Source: Stieleria magnilauensis (GTDB lineage Bacteria > Planctomycetota > Planctomycetia > Pirellulales > Pirellulaceae). From it: a stretch of 64,000 nucleotides of DNA. The stretch is from the NCBI GenBank assembly GCA_007753675.1, contig CP036432.1:10139381-10203380 (forward strand). Reading direction: 5' to 3'. Every line of letters starts with the position of its first letter. Position 1 is the first letter of the stretch. The notes under the pieces were generated by a model that saw only the letters and a program-made list of their open reading frames with translations, had not been told where the DNA came from and made no database searches. Below, piece by piece: positions 49,207 to 58,090 of the stretch. Position numbers and translations under genes: made by a program.

Positions 49207-52200
49207 TCATCCCTCCGGCACGCGGTTGATCGTCCAGTAGATTTCCTCTTCAAACGCCTCGCCGTCGCGGGCTGTTAACTTGAGCAGCAGGTGGACTTGG
49301 TCGACGGGTTCCAAGTCGGGGATGTTTAACAACACACTCTTGCCGTCGCTGCCCAATGACACGCTGGTCACGTTCATCTTGTCGACACCGATTTCACCGG
49401 TCTCAGGCGAATACATTTCTGAGCCGTACGATTTGGCCCATCGATAATTCCAGTGGGTCACGTCGTAGGATGCCAGATCGGTCGCCGACGGGATGTCGAG
49501 CGGGAAATTGAATTGCAGCTTCAATCCCTCCGCCTGGACCTTGCAATCGCTGACCATCTTGTGCGGCTTTCCGGTGTACCGCAGCCGCTGGATCCCTTTG
49601 TCGTCTAATCCGATCCGGCCGCCGCCGTTCCAGCCATGCAACCCGGTGGCATAGACTTGACCGTCGGCCGGATTCACTCGGGCTCGCATGATGCCGGTGC
49701 TGAAATCAAACGGCAACTTGATGATCGCGGCTTGAGACACGTCGGGAAAATCCTGGATCATCATGTAGTACATCCAGCCCTTGCCGAAACTGGTGTGCAA
49801 CAGGCGCCCCGACAGAGGCCCCCAACGCTCGTCGTCGACCCAAGCCTGGCCACCACACGAGTTATCGAATTCTTGCGGCATCCAAACCAGCGGCGGATCG
49901 AACGAATCCGGCGGAACGACTTTTTCAAGGTCGATGGTGCCGCCACCAGGCGCCCACATGCCGGGGATCGAATAGTTGCCGACCCAGCCGTAAAAGCCGC
50001 CGGGCCGCAGCAGGCTGATCTTCGACGCCGGCGTCCATTGACCTTGATTGTCGCTGGCGACCACGCGGCCGTCGGGCAAACTGCCCATCCCGTTGGGCGT
50101 GCGAAACCCAGTGCAATACACCTCTCGATGCCGCCCGTCGGCCGACACCTTGATCACCGCGCCGGGGATGTCCGAGTCCGTCCCGTGCCCGCTTTTCGCG
50201 TAATAAAAATTGCCTTGATCATCGGTTTGCAAATCAAAATTGAAGGCGTGGAAGTTGACCGAAACGTCTTGATCGGCGCTGTAGCTTTCATAAAAATCCG
50301 CTTCGCCATTGCCGTCGGCATCGTGCAGTTTGACCAACCGGTCCTTGCAGGTGACGAAGACGCTTTCATCCACGATCTTGACGCCGAACGGTTCGTACAA
50401 GCCGCCGGCGAATCGTTTCCATTTCAAGTTCAGCAAGTCGTCGTCGATTCCCGAAACGATCCAAATGTCGCCACCGTGTGTCGCAACGGCCATCCGTCCA
50501 TCGGCAAAGAAGTCCAATGCGGACGTGCGAAACCAGGTGTTCCACGGCGTGGCGTCTGGAATCGTGATCGTGTCGAGCGCATAGGCACCTTGTTCCAATC
50601 CCAGATACCCGGTGGTCGTCAACACGTCGGGCCACAGCAGCGGTCCGCCGGTCGTCAGGCGGTCAAAGTCCACCGGCGGTGATGTCGACGCAGACTCGGC
50701 GAGGAAGGTTTTGAATTGCGACAACGACACGTGCCGGTCCGCTCCGTCGGCGTCTCCGACGGAATCACCCGCGAGACAGTAAACGTCAACCTGTCGCGTT
50801 TGATCACTGGCCGGAATCACCAACCGCAATCGATGCTTCGCATCGACCTGCCATTCCAGCCCGTCGACATCACCGGTCACGGCCGCGGCGGTGAACTCAG
50901 CCATCGTGTCGTCGGTGCCGTCGTTGTCCGCCGGCGCAGCGACCAACGCGATCACCGCGCCCGCGTCTGCGGCGTGGGCATCACCATTGCCTGTATCCGC
51001 GTTGCCGTCGATTGGCACGAGCATCGAGTGATTCCGCGACGCGTCGCCTTGGGCGGCCGACAGCACCAGTTCCTTGCCCGGGCCGATCCGCAGCGAATGA
51101 CGGACGGAGTTTCGCAGCGCGCCCTGTTGCGGCAACTCCAGGATCTCGCGGCCGTCGATGCGATAGCGCAGCACCAACTGATCGCCGTGCAAGTAATGCC
51201 CGCGATAGTCCATCCACCGCTGCGGCATCGGCCCCCGCGGCAGCAAGTTGTCCCGCGGATAGTCGAGGGTTCCATCGTATCCCCATTGCCAACCGGCCAG
51301 GGCATCGAGCACCTGGCCGTCGGGATTGGCGGTTCCCTCGCCGCGTGCCCGAACGTGTTGCGTGTTGCTGAGGTCCAAAAACCCGTCGCGCCAGATGCCG
51401 GCCTGGTTCATCGTGTGCAAGTCGTACGAGACGGTCAGATCACCGAGCTTGACCGTCAGAACGCTACTGAGTTTTCGTTCCAATTGGGACGCCAAAGCGG
51501 GACCAAAATCGCGCTGCACGTTTTCGATTTCCGTGCCATCCTTGGTTCCCTTGGGCAGCCCCGCCAAGTAATCCTTGTCGACCTTGAAGTAATCGGGGTT
51601 GGACGGCTTCATAAACTGCTCGCGGATGTAGTGCACGACCTGATAACGTTCCTTGGGCGTCAGGTGCGACATCGGCGCCATCAACCCGTTGCCGCGCGTC
51701 AGGGTCATGAACATGCGATACGGGTCGCTACCGAACTTCAGCTTTTGAGTTCCGAAAGCGCGCGCCGTAGGCAAGGAGGGTGTGTTGCCGTCGCTGCCGT
51801 GACAATTAAAACAATAGCCGTGATAGATTCCTTTGCCGGTTTCGAAGTCACGGGAACGGAACCCGCCGATGATGCCCGCATGATCTAGATCTTGGGAATC
51901 ATCTTTGACCGCCACCTGCTCCGGTCGCGGTTTCAAAGCGGCGAAGCGTTCGGGACCACCGGCGGCGACATCGGTAACGAAGCGGACCAGATCCAGAAAA
52001 TCCCGCTGGTCACGCAGCGACGCGACAAGGCCTTCGGGCATCATCGATTTGGACGCCGGCTTCATCTGCACAATGTCGTCACGCTCGATCGTGGTCTCGC
52101 GGGTCAAGTCCGATGCCGAGCGCAGCGTCACGGTGTCGTCGGTCGTCGTTGCAATCAAGCCCGTCACCACCGCCCCGTCTTCCAACAATAGGGTGTGAGT

Positions 52201-52533
52201 TTGAAAGCCTTCGCGAATCTTGTTGGACGGATCCAGCAACGATTCGATCACGTGCTGCTCGGTAACCGGTCCGATCGTCGCCAAATCGGGACCGAGTGGC
52301 GTCGCGTCGTCCCCGCTGCCATGACATTTCACGCACGCCGCCGCGGACTTGTAGAACACCAACGCGCCACGGCGTGCGTCCCCACGCAGTCGAACCTGTT
52401 CGGCCAAGAATTCGGGGGACACGCCGCCGAGTTGTTGCTCCAGGCTTTGCGGGTGCCGGAGCGTTTCGGCGTTGGCCCACGAAAAAAGACTACCAATTGC
52501 GAACGAGACAACGCAAAGAAAAAGGTGACGCAT
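49207..52533 (-). CDS. Large secreted protein with Pirellula-type heme-binding domain (DUF6797-like)
   Basis: 1,108 residues with a signal peptide (HLFLCVVSFAIGSLFSWANA). The first domain is the putative heme-binding domain of Pirellula/Verrucomicrobium type: CVKCH at 67-71, GPDLATIGPV, LLDPSNKIREGF and SKSMMPEGL. A second cytochrome-like domain has CFNCH at 241-245 and methionine-containing NGLMAPMSHLT. The remainder includes a DUF6797-like block (VSYDLHTMNQAGIWRDGFLD) and a propeller-like part with PFGVKIVDESVFVTCKDRL, FYYAKSGHGTDSDIPGAVIK and GRVVASDNQGQWTPASKISL, followed by a beta-rich end. Members probably couple periplasmic electron transfer to a dehydrogenase-like propeller; substrate unknown. 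The start at 52,533 opens the signal peptide; an in-frame start 90 bp upstream gives a Cys-rich leader with no support. Confidence 0.9.
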   Translation of the reverse strand: MRHLFLCVVSFAIGSLFSWANAETLRHPQSLEQQLGGVSPEFLAEQVRLRGDARRGALVFYKSAAACVKCHGSGDDATPLGPDLATIGPVTEQHVIESLLDPSNKIREGFQTHTLLLEDGAVVTGLIATTTDDTVTLRSASDLTRETTIERDDIVQMKPASKSMMPEGLVASLRDQRDFLDLVRFVTDVAAGGPERFAALKPRPEQVAVKDDSQDLDHAGIIGGFRSRDFETGKGIYHGYCFNCHGSDGNTPSLPTARAFGTQKLKFGSDPYRMFMTLTRGNGLMAPMSHLTPKERYQVVHYIREQFMKPSNPDYFKVDKDYLAGLPKGTKDGTEIENVQRDFGPALASQLERKLSSVLTVKLGDLTVSYDLHTMNQAGIWRDGFLDLSNTQHVRARGEGTANPDGQVLDALAGWQWGYDGTLDYPRDNLLPRGPMPQRWMDYRGHYLHGDQLVLRYRIDGREILELPQQGALRNSVRHSLRIGPGKELVLSAAQGDASRNHSMLVPIDGNADTGNGDAHAADAGAVIALVAAPADNDGTDDTMAEFTAAAVTGDVDGLEWQVDAKHRLRLVIPASDQTRQVDVYCLAGDSVGDADGADRHVSLSQFKTFLAESASTSPPVDFDRLTTGGPLLWPDVLTTTGYLGLEQGAYALDTITIPDATPWNTWFRTSALDFFADGRMAVATHGGDIWIVSGIDDDLLNLKWKRFAGGLYEPFGVKIVDESVFVTCKDRLVKLHDADGNGEADFYESYSADQDVSVNFHAFNFDLQTDDQGNFYYAKSGHGTDSDIPGAVIKVSADGRHREVYCTGFRTPNGMGSLPDGRVVASDNQGQWTPASKISLLRPGGFYGWVGNYSIPGMWAPGGGTIDLEKVVPPDSFDPPLVWMPQEFDNSCGGQAWVDDERWGPLSGRLLHTSFGKGWMYYMMIQDFPDVSQAAIIKLPFDFSTGIMRARVNPADGQVYATGLHGWNGGGRIGLDDKGIQRLRYTGKPHKMVSDCKVQAEGLKLQFNFPLDIPSATDLASYDVTHWNYRWAKSYGSEMYSPETGEIGVDKMNVTSVSLGSDGKSVLLNIPDLEPVDQVHLLLKLTARDGEAFEEEIYWTINRVPEG

Positions 52534-52704
52534 GAAGACGGAGGTGGGAAAATCGGGGCGGGGAGAGAAAGGCGAGCAACAGTCACAGCCGCACAGTTTA
52601 CACGCTCCCGCCCGCCGACTCACGGTAGCGGCGTCGGGATCGCGTTGCTGTCCAGCCTTCAGGCCAAGCCACCCGTGAACATCAACGGGAGACCACCCTT
52701 GACG

Positions 52705-54204
52705 TTAGCGTGGCACATAAATCCTGGAGCCCCCGTGCGGCGGGTGCATGCGAACATTCAGCAGGTTGTGCGGATGTCGTGCACCTGCTTCGATCGCCAA
52801 ATCCATCGCGGCTTGCCATTGACGCCACGTGTCGACTTCACCGTTCAAGATGACGACCCCATCGCTGACCTCCACCTGGATCTGATTGGACGTATCAAAC
52901 AACGCGAACTTGAGTTTTCGTTCCAGGTCTTCGCGGATCTGGTCATCCGACTTCGGTTTCCAGTCGTCTTGCACGGCCAGTGCATTGTTGACATGAACCA
53001 CACCGGGGACCCCATCGACAATCCATTCGGCCAACTGTTTTTCGAATTCGCTTTCCACCAATCCGTAAAAACTGACGTGCGCGGCTTGACAATGGATACG
53101 GAAATCACGCCGATCCAAATTGGGGCTTCGCGAGATCGCTTGCTGGGACAGGCGTATGATCTCGGCATCTGACGGAAGTTCGCCTTCGTACCGCACCTCC
53201 AATTCGTTGACAACGCGGGTGACGCCGATCGCATCCATTGCCAGCCGCTCCGCCTTGTTTTTCACCCGCAGATTTCCGACGGTTCCGTCCAGGGTGACGA
53301 CTCCAGACTGGACGGTCGGTGAAATCGAATCGGCGAACGGGAACACGATCGGGTCATTGGCGAACACACGATCCAGCGTCTGCCGGATCGATTGGTCGCT
53401 GACGATTGCGTAGCGGCCGGCTCGTCGTGTCGGATCCAGCTGATCGGGATCCACCGATACGTCGTCGGCGACTACACCTTTGACGCCCCAGATCTCTGCC
53501 GTCTCAATCAGGTTCGCCTTTTGCGCGACCGACCCGACGGTGCCACTCAATGTGGCGATCGCATCGTCGACTTGGACGCGAATTTCGACGTCATCGAAGT
53601 AGACCGAGTTGACGATCAATGCTTGAATCTCCTCACGCAGTTCTTCATCGCTTCGTGGTTTGGTCAGTGCGACGGTGAGTTGATTCTGGACTTCGGTCAC
53701 GCCACGCACTCCGGCGGCGGCGGTTTCGGCGAGCCGTTTCTCCGCCAGCGAATCGATCTTGCCCGCCATCGCCACGTTGCCGTTTTCAACGTTGACCACG
53801 ATCTCGGGGCGGTCGAGGCTGTCGTTGACGCGCAACCGCATCAAGACGTCCTCGCGGATGGCGTCGTCGCTGCGATCGCTGCGGTCGACGTACAGTTGGT
53901 TGAGGACGCCCTGGATCGATCGGGTTCGTTTGGCAATCTGTCCGGCACGGCGTTTGTCCATCAAACTGGAGACGTTGCCGGAAAGGGTCACCAGTCCGTT
54001 TTCGACCTCCACGCTGATACGGCTCGCGTTGAGAGACTCGGTGTCGTCGAGATCGGCCTTGATCGCCGATTCAAGTTCCTCCGAATCAAATTTGTCCTGC
54101 TCGGCCGCGAGGGCCGATGCCGGCCCCAGCAGATCTGGGCTGGGGAAGGAAAGACTGACAAGGGTCATCAGTGCCGCAGCAGTGGCAAAGGTTTGATGGA
54201 TCAT
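52705..54204 (-). CDS. Exported protein with six BON domains
   Basis: 499 residues. A signal peptide is followed by ALAAEQDKF. Six BON-type units of about 70 residues can be followed: each has a helix with DDAIREDV-type start, a strand like VEVENGLVTLSGNV, and a helix ending in VxGVxxVxNxLxV. Units start near residues 45, 110, 185, 265, 345 and 420. BON domains are thought to bind phospholipid; OsmY-like proteins with two copies protect the envelope in stress. Six copies is well above that. The gene lies 57 bp after a small zinc-ribbon gene in the same direction and diverges from a PRC-barrel gene, suggesting a stress or envelope role. Confidence 0.92.
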   Translation of the reverse strand: MIHQTFATAAALMTLVSLSFPSPDLLGPASALAAEQDKFDSEELESAIKADLDDTESLNASRISVEVENGLVTLSGNVSSLMDKRRAGQIAKRTRSIQGVLNQLYVDRSDRSDDAIREDVLMRLRVNDSLDRPEIVVNVENGNVAMAGKIDSLAEKRLAETAAAGVRGVTEVQNQLTVALTKPRSDEELREEIQALIVNSVYFDDVEIRVQVDDAIATLSGTVGSVAQKANLIETAEIWGVKGVVADDVSVDPDQLDPTRRAGRYAIVSDQSIRQTLDRVFANDPIVFPFADSISPTVQSGVVTLDGTVGNLRVKNKAERLAMDAIGVTRVVNELEVRYEGELPSDAEIIRLSQQAISRSPNLDRRDFRIHCQAAHVSFYGLVESEFEKQLAEWIVDGVPGVVHVNNALAVQDDWKPKSDDQIREDLERKLKFALFDTSNQIQVEVSDGVVILNGEVDTWRQWQAAMDLAIEAGARHPHNLLNVRMHPPHGGSRIYVPR

Positions 54205-54261
54205 GATGGGATTCGCGTAGAGGGAGGGGTGAAGCAGAAAGACAACACCGACACGGTGCGA

Positions 54262-54435
54262 TCAGGAGGGCCCCCCGGCCGGCAGCGCTGTTACTTTTTT
54301 GAGCGGCTGGCCACAGCAGGTGAACTCGACCGTCGGCGAGTCACAACTACAGGGTTGAGTGATATGGATTTCCAGATCACAGGTTTGGCAACGGTACATG
54401 TCACCGGTCTTTGGCGGTTCTTCTTTGATGGGCAT
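54262..54435 (-). CDS. Small zinc-ribbon protein (desulforedoxin-like), 57 residues
   Basis: A 58-codon frame encodes a short protein with paired cysteines: YRCQTCDLEIHITQPCSCDS, then FTCCGQPLKK. Cysteines at 16 and 19, at 29 and 31, and at 40 and 41 give a zinc-ribbon or desulforedoxin-like metal site, with a CCGQPL end typical of such small proteins. A good Shine-Dalgarno (GAGGAA, complementary to 54,441-54,446) sits five bases before the ATG, which is rare in this window and strongly supports translation. It precedes the BON gene by 57 bp, probably in one transcript. No signal peptide, so cytoplasmic. Metal and partner are unknown. Confidence 0.8.
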   Translation of the reverse strand: MPIKEEPPKTGDMYRCQTCDLEIHITQPCSCDSPTVEFTCCGQPLKKVTALPAGGPS

Positions 54436-54855
54436 CTGTGTTCCTCGGTGCTACGGTCAACGATGGGTGACGTTCGCCGGTCAGATGGCGGCTGCGAAGG
54501 TCAATCACGAACGCGATGGAGCACTTCATATGCCGAATGCCCGAACGACGAAAATCCGTTCCCCTTCGTTGAAGCGGCCGATGAAAATGCCACCGGAGTG
54601 ATGGGGCAACAACCAGAGTGGTGCCTGTTCCTGCATGCCACCGTCGCGTCCTGTCGACTGAGTCGACCGTCGGAATTCGCCGCGATCACATCAGCCCGAC
54701 GCGTAAGCGAGGGACCGGTCGACGATTGCCGCTTGCTTGCCGGATCTCGACCCGACTGGGAACACGACTTGCGTCATTGATCGAACACGGCTTGAACGGC
54801 CCATTCGAAGCGTCGCCGAGCCTTTTTTGTGAGACTGTTTGACAGGAGACCCGTC
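54436..54855. promoter_or_regulatory. Divergent promoter region between zinc-ribbon/BON operon and PRC gene
   Basis: This 420-bp spacer should contain promoters for both directions. Both flanking genes have clear ribosome sites (GAGGAA on the left, AGGAG on the right), unlike most genes here, so regulation of the pair may be coordinated. No operator repeat was identified. Confidence 0.5.
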
Positions 54856-55608
54856 ATGTTGATCGCTTTTGATTCAGTTCGTGGAACCACACTCGCCGGT
54901 GTTGACGACAAGGTCGGAACGATCTTGGACCTGCTAATCGATACCGACGACTGGCTGACCCGGCACTTGGTGGTCGACACGGGAAAGTGGCTTTCCGAAC
55001 GCCGCGTCTTGTTGCCACCCAGCATTCTAGGACAGCGTGATTGGCAACAGCGATCGATCGCGATCAAGCTGACCAAGAAACAGGTCCAAGACAGCCCCCA
55101 CGTCGACTCGAAAAAGCCGGTGTCCAGGCAAATGGAAGCGGAGCTGTTCAAGTATTACGACGTGCCAGCTTATTGGGGACCGGCCGGAGTTTCGCTTGCC
55201 CTCGGCGGCCCGTCCGGCATGCCGATGTCCGCGCACGTTCCCAACGAAGAGCAGCAGGTGGTGGAAGAAGCACTGCCGAATCTTCGCAGCGCCAAAGAGA
55301 TCCGAAACTATTCGATCGAAGCGACCGACGGCGACCTCGGCCACGTCGAGGACCTGATCATCGACGATGAAACGTGGGCGGTTCGGTATGTCGTCGTGGA
55401 CACAAAGAACTGGTTGCCGGCGCGCAAGGTTTTGATCTCACCGCAATGGGTCGAATCCATCTCGTGGTCGGAAACCACCGTGTCAATCAACATGACCCGT
55501 GAGGAAATCAAGAACTCGCCCGAGTACGATCCGCTGACACCGATCAACCGCGGCTACGAAGAGCACCTGTACGATTACTACGGCCGAGAACGCTACTGGC
55601 TCCCCTAA
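54856..55608 (+). CDS. PRC-barrel domain protein with two PRC domains
   Basis: 250 residues with no signal peptide. Two PRC-barrel-like domains are visible: residues ~15-85 (GVDDKVGTILDLLIDTDDWL, then TRHLVVDTGKWLSERRVLLP) and ~150-225 (ATDGDLGHVEDLIIDDETWA, then VRYVVVDTKNWLPARKVLIS). Both end with the same SxxxxxxxIxxxxTKExVxxSP-like tail and an acidic YYD/YYG-type segment. PRC barrels bind partner proteins or membranes in photosynthetic and RNA-processing systems; in this type of duplicated protein the role is unknown but stress-related neighbours are common. The ATG at 54,856 has AGGAG seven bases upstream; the upstream start at 54,829 lacks this. Confidence 0.92.
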   Translation: MLIAFDSVRGTTLAGVDDKVGTILDLLIDTDDWLTRHLVVDTGKWLSERRVLLPPSILGQRDWQQRSIAIKLTKKQVQDSPHVDSKKPVSRQMEAELFKYYDVPAYWGPAGVSLALGGPSGMPMSAHVPNEEQQVVEEALPNLRSAKEIRNYSIEATDGDLGHVEDLIIDDETWAVRYVVVDTKNWLPARKVLISPQWVESISWSETTVSINMTREEIKNSPEYDPLTPINRGYEEHLYDYYGRERYWLP

Positions 55609-55616
55609 TGCACTCA

Positions 55617-55821
55617 CGCTGGTGTCCAGCCTTCAGGCGCATCCCCACTGGCCTTCAGGCCAAGACCACGGCGCTGAGATCAATCGAGAAGCCCGGACGC
55701 TGGCGCGAACCGGCTGATATCAAACGAATATCAGCCGTTTGGCGCGAGCCTACGGGCCCCAATCCGAGCAAACGACGCCTACCCTAGCCTTGTCGGCCGC
55801 GCTGGTGTCCAGCCTTCAGGC
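55617..55821. repeat. Short palindromic repeats after the PRC gene
   Basis: A 22-bp sequence (CTGGTGTCCAGCCTTCAGGC core) occurs at 55,617-55,638 and 55,800-55,821, with a third close relative at 52,647-52,664. Between them, 55,701-55,760 matches 57,926-57,986 almost throughout. The units are REP-like, and one overlaps the last codons of the oxidoreductase gene. Confidence 0.75.
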
Positions 55822-56808
55822 ATTTACATCGACGACGATCCGGCCTTTGACTTGACCGGCCAGGATCTGTTCGCCCAGTGACGGCACGACGGCCAGGTTT
55901 GCCTGCTGGATCATCGCATCGAGCTTGTCCAGCGGCAGATCACTGGCGATGCGTTGCCAGGCTCGGACGCGTTGTTGATAGGGTTGCATCACGCTATCGA
56001 TCCCCAGCAAGTTGACACCGCGAAGCAGAAACGGGATCACACTGGTCGGCAACGCGGCTCCACCGGCGAGCCCGACCGCGGCGACCGACGCGCCATATTT
56101 TAATTGGCCGATCACTCGTGCCAGCATTTCGCCGCCGACGGCATCGACACAGCCCGCCCACGTTTCTGATTCGAGCGGCTTTCTCGACACGGTGTCGATC
56201 TCTTCACGAGCGACGATCCGGCTGGCACCGAGCGACTTCAAGTACTCAGCGGCCTGCGGCCGGCCCGTCACGGCGGCGACTTGATAGCCGGTGTTGGCCA
56301 GGATCGCCGTGGCGATCGAACCGACGCCCCCCGCCGCTCCGGTGACCAACACTTCGCCTTGGTCCGGTTTCAATCCGTGATCTTCCAACGCGACAATCGC
56401 CAGGATCGCGGCGAAACCGGCCGTCCCGATCGCCATCGCCTGCCGTGTCGTCAAGCCGTCGGGCAACGGCACCAACCAATCCGCATCGACGCGAGCCTTT
56501 TGGGAATAGCCGCCCCAATGCGTCTCGCCGACACGCCAACCGGTCAGCACCACTTTGTCACCGGGCTGGTACCGTGGATCCGCCGACGATTCAACCGTTC
56601 CGGCAAAGTCGATGCCCGGCACGTGGGGATAGTTGCGAACCAGACCGCCGCCGGCGCGCATGCACAGTCCGTCCTTGTAGTTGACGGTGGTGTACTCCAC
56701 CGCCACCGTGACGTTGCCGGCAGGCAATTGATCCTCGGTCAACGTTTGCACCGCGGCGGAGACTTCGGACTCGCCGGTTTTGTCGACAACGAGTGCTCTG
56801 AATGTCAT
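55816..56808 (-). CDS. acuI: YhdH/AcuI-family NADPH:quinone oxidoreductase (acryloyl-CoA reductase-like)
   Basis: 330 residues, full length for the medium-chain dehydrogenase/reductase YhdH/AcuI family. Seen: VEYTTVNYKDGLC, the PGIDFAGTV block, GDKVVLTGWRVGETHWGGYS, the nucleotide-binding TGAAGGVGSIATAILANTGY, and VGLAGGAALPTSVIPFLLRG close to the end. No zinc-binding cysteines, as expected for this branch. AcuI reduces acryloyl-CoA with NADPH in DMSP or related metabolism; other members reduce quinones or enals, so the substrate is inferred. The start has AGGA six bases before the ATG. The last codons overlap a REP-like repeat. Confidence 0.9.
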   Translation of the reverse strand: MTFRALVVDKTGESEVSAAVQTLTEDQLPAGNVTVAVEYTTVNYKDGLCMRAGGGLVRNYPHVPGIDFAGTVESSADPRYQPGDKVVLTGWRVGETHWGGYSQKARVDADWLVPLPDGLTTRQAMAIGTAGFAAILAIVALEDHGLKPDQGEVLVTGAAGGVGSIATAILANTGYQVAAVTGRPQAAEYLKSLGASRIVAREEIDTVSRKPLESETWAGCVDAVGGEMLARVIGQLKYGASVAAVGLAGGAALPTSVIPFLLRGVNLLGIDSVMQPYQQRVRAWQRIASDLPLDKLDAMIQQANLAVVPSLGEQILAGQVKGRIVVDVNA

Positions 56809-57223
56809 GATTGTTCCTGGATGAGTTTCGGGTTTGATTGCAACGGTGTGGGCGTGATTGCCAATCCGATGAGAGGCTAACTTCGGTACATACCCTTACT
56901 CACAGGCAACCCTTTCAGACAACGCTGTGAAGTATTTTTTTGCGGTAGGCCGCGAGCCCTCCGGTCTTTCAGGGTGTTTTCAAGCTGGCACCGGACGGCT
57001 CGCGCCGTTCCGCTAGCTCATTCAGTACCCCCTACTTGACTAACAACCGGGGTGTTTTTTGTTAGCGGCAGGGCGCGAGCCCTCCGGTCTTTCAGGGTCA
57101 AACCGGACGGCTCGCGCCGTTCCGCTAACTCATTCAGTGCCTAAGTAGGTGGCATTGGGCTTGCGCCCTGCCGCTAACACGCGGACCATTTTTGGGACCA
57201 GTACGCTGTCACGGGGTCACCGG
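56809..57223. other. 415-bp spacer with tandem palindromic repeats
   Basis: Two copies of a GC-rich palindromic unit (56,951-57,027 and 57,074-57,138) share GCGAGCCCTCCGGTCTTTCA and CTCATTCAGT. Each folds on itself (GCGAGCCCTCCGGT / ACCGGACGGCTCGC). The second copy is additionally enclosed by a 22-bp inverted pair at 57,061-57,082 and 57,157-57,178 with one mismatch. No gene is seen; the spacer presumably also includes the promoter of the oxidoreductase gene and the end of the mntR gene. Confidence 0.75.
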
Positions 57224-57643
57224 TCACTGCGGCCACCCGCTGTCCAACACTCGCTTCATCGCCGCCAGTGTTTCCTTGCTGACGTGATGCTCGATGCCTT
57301 CGCTGTCGACCGCCGCCGTCTGGTCACTGACGCCCAGCTTTTTCAAAAACGCCTCGACGACCTCGTGCCGCCGACGTGATTGGGAGGCAAGCCGCCTGCC
57401 CGCCGACGTCAATTCCACCGGTTGGTACGGCGCCGTCGTCACCAAGCCGTCGCGTTCGAGACGCTTGATCGTATTGTTGACCGTCGCGTGCGTGACCGCA
57501 AAGTGTTTGACCAAATCGACAGCTCGGCAGACACCGCGTTGCTCGATCGCATCAGCAATCGCCTCCACGTAGTCCTCCGCCACTTCGCTGGCATGGTCCG
57601 AACGGGTCCGTTGATGAATCTTAATGGGCAATTTCGCGACCAT
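57224..57643 (-). CDS. mntR: MntR-like manganese-responsive DtxR-family regulator
   Basis: 139 residues. An N-terminal winged helix (SEVAEDYVEAIADAIEQRGV, RAVDLVKHFAVTHATVNNTI, KRLERDGLVTT, LTSAGRRLASQSRRRH) is followed by the metal-binding dimerisation part (VVEAFLKKLGVSDQTAAVDS, EGIEHHVSKETL). Ligand-type residues E in EDYVE, H in RRRH, and E/H in EGIEHH match the MntR pattern. No SH3-like third domain, so it is the short MntR form. It probably represses manganese uptake genes when Mn(II) is abundant; no target gene or operator lies in the window. The start at ATG 57,643 has no Shine-Dalgarno. Confidence 0.9.
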   Translation of the reverse strand: MVAKLPIKIHQRTRSDHASEVAEDYVEAIADAIEQRGVCRAVDLVKHFAVTHATVNNTIKRLERDGLVTTAPYQPVELTSAGRRLASQSRRRHEVVEAFLKKLGVSDQTAAVDSEGIEHHVSKETLAAMKRVLDSGWPQ

Positions 57644-58090
57644 ACCGCGGCAAGGAAAGGCTGATGCTCATCCACTGAGCTGTTTCGTCGTGCTGTTTTG
57701 GCAGCCGACACAGTTTAACCGGAAATTCGTTTTCCATCGAACCGCTTTCCTTAGGGCTTGCGTCCAATCGCCAGAGACTCTATTCTGGCCGCACACCCGG
57801 AGTTAGCCCTGGCTAACTTTGGGCGGAGCGGCTTTCTGCTGATGGAGCCTCGCCTGGAACCGCGTGTTTCGGCAACACTCGAGCCCCATACCGCAAAGTG
57901 AAGACAAGTGGAGGTGCCGCTCGCGCTGGCGCGAACCGACGGATCATCAAACGATGATCAGCCGTTTGGCGCGAGCCTACGGGCCCGACCTGAAGAAACC
58001 ACGTTTAACTTCGCGGAACTGCGCTTCACCCGGCACTAAAACTTAGCCCCGACTAACTCCTTTCCTCGCACGCACGACAGGAATTCAACC
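57644..58090. other. 447-bp spacer with REP-like element
   Basis: The spacer lies between the divergent mntR and DUF1559 genes. It contains the second copy of a ~60-bp element (57,926-57,986; first at 55,701-55,760) ending in GTTTGGCGCGAGCCTACGGG. No gene seen. Confidence 0.55.

Noticed and set aside
51952-54435. Possible extended two-gene operon joining the zinc-ribbon, BON and two-heme-motif genes
   Set aside because: The 171-bp gap between the BON and large heme genes contains a REP-like repeat (52,647-52,664) and no linking evidence was seen.
53392-54780. 462-codon plus-strand frame opposite the BON protein and zinc-ribbon gene
   Set aside because: The opposite strand has six BON units, a cysteine-paired small protein and a good ribosome site; the plus-strand product has none.
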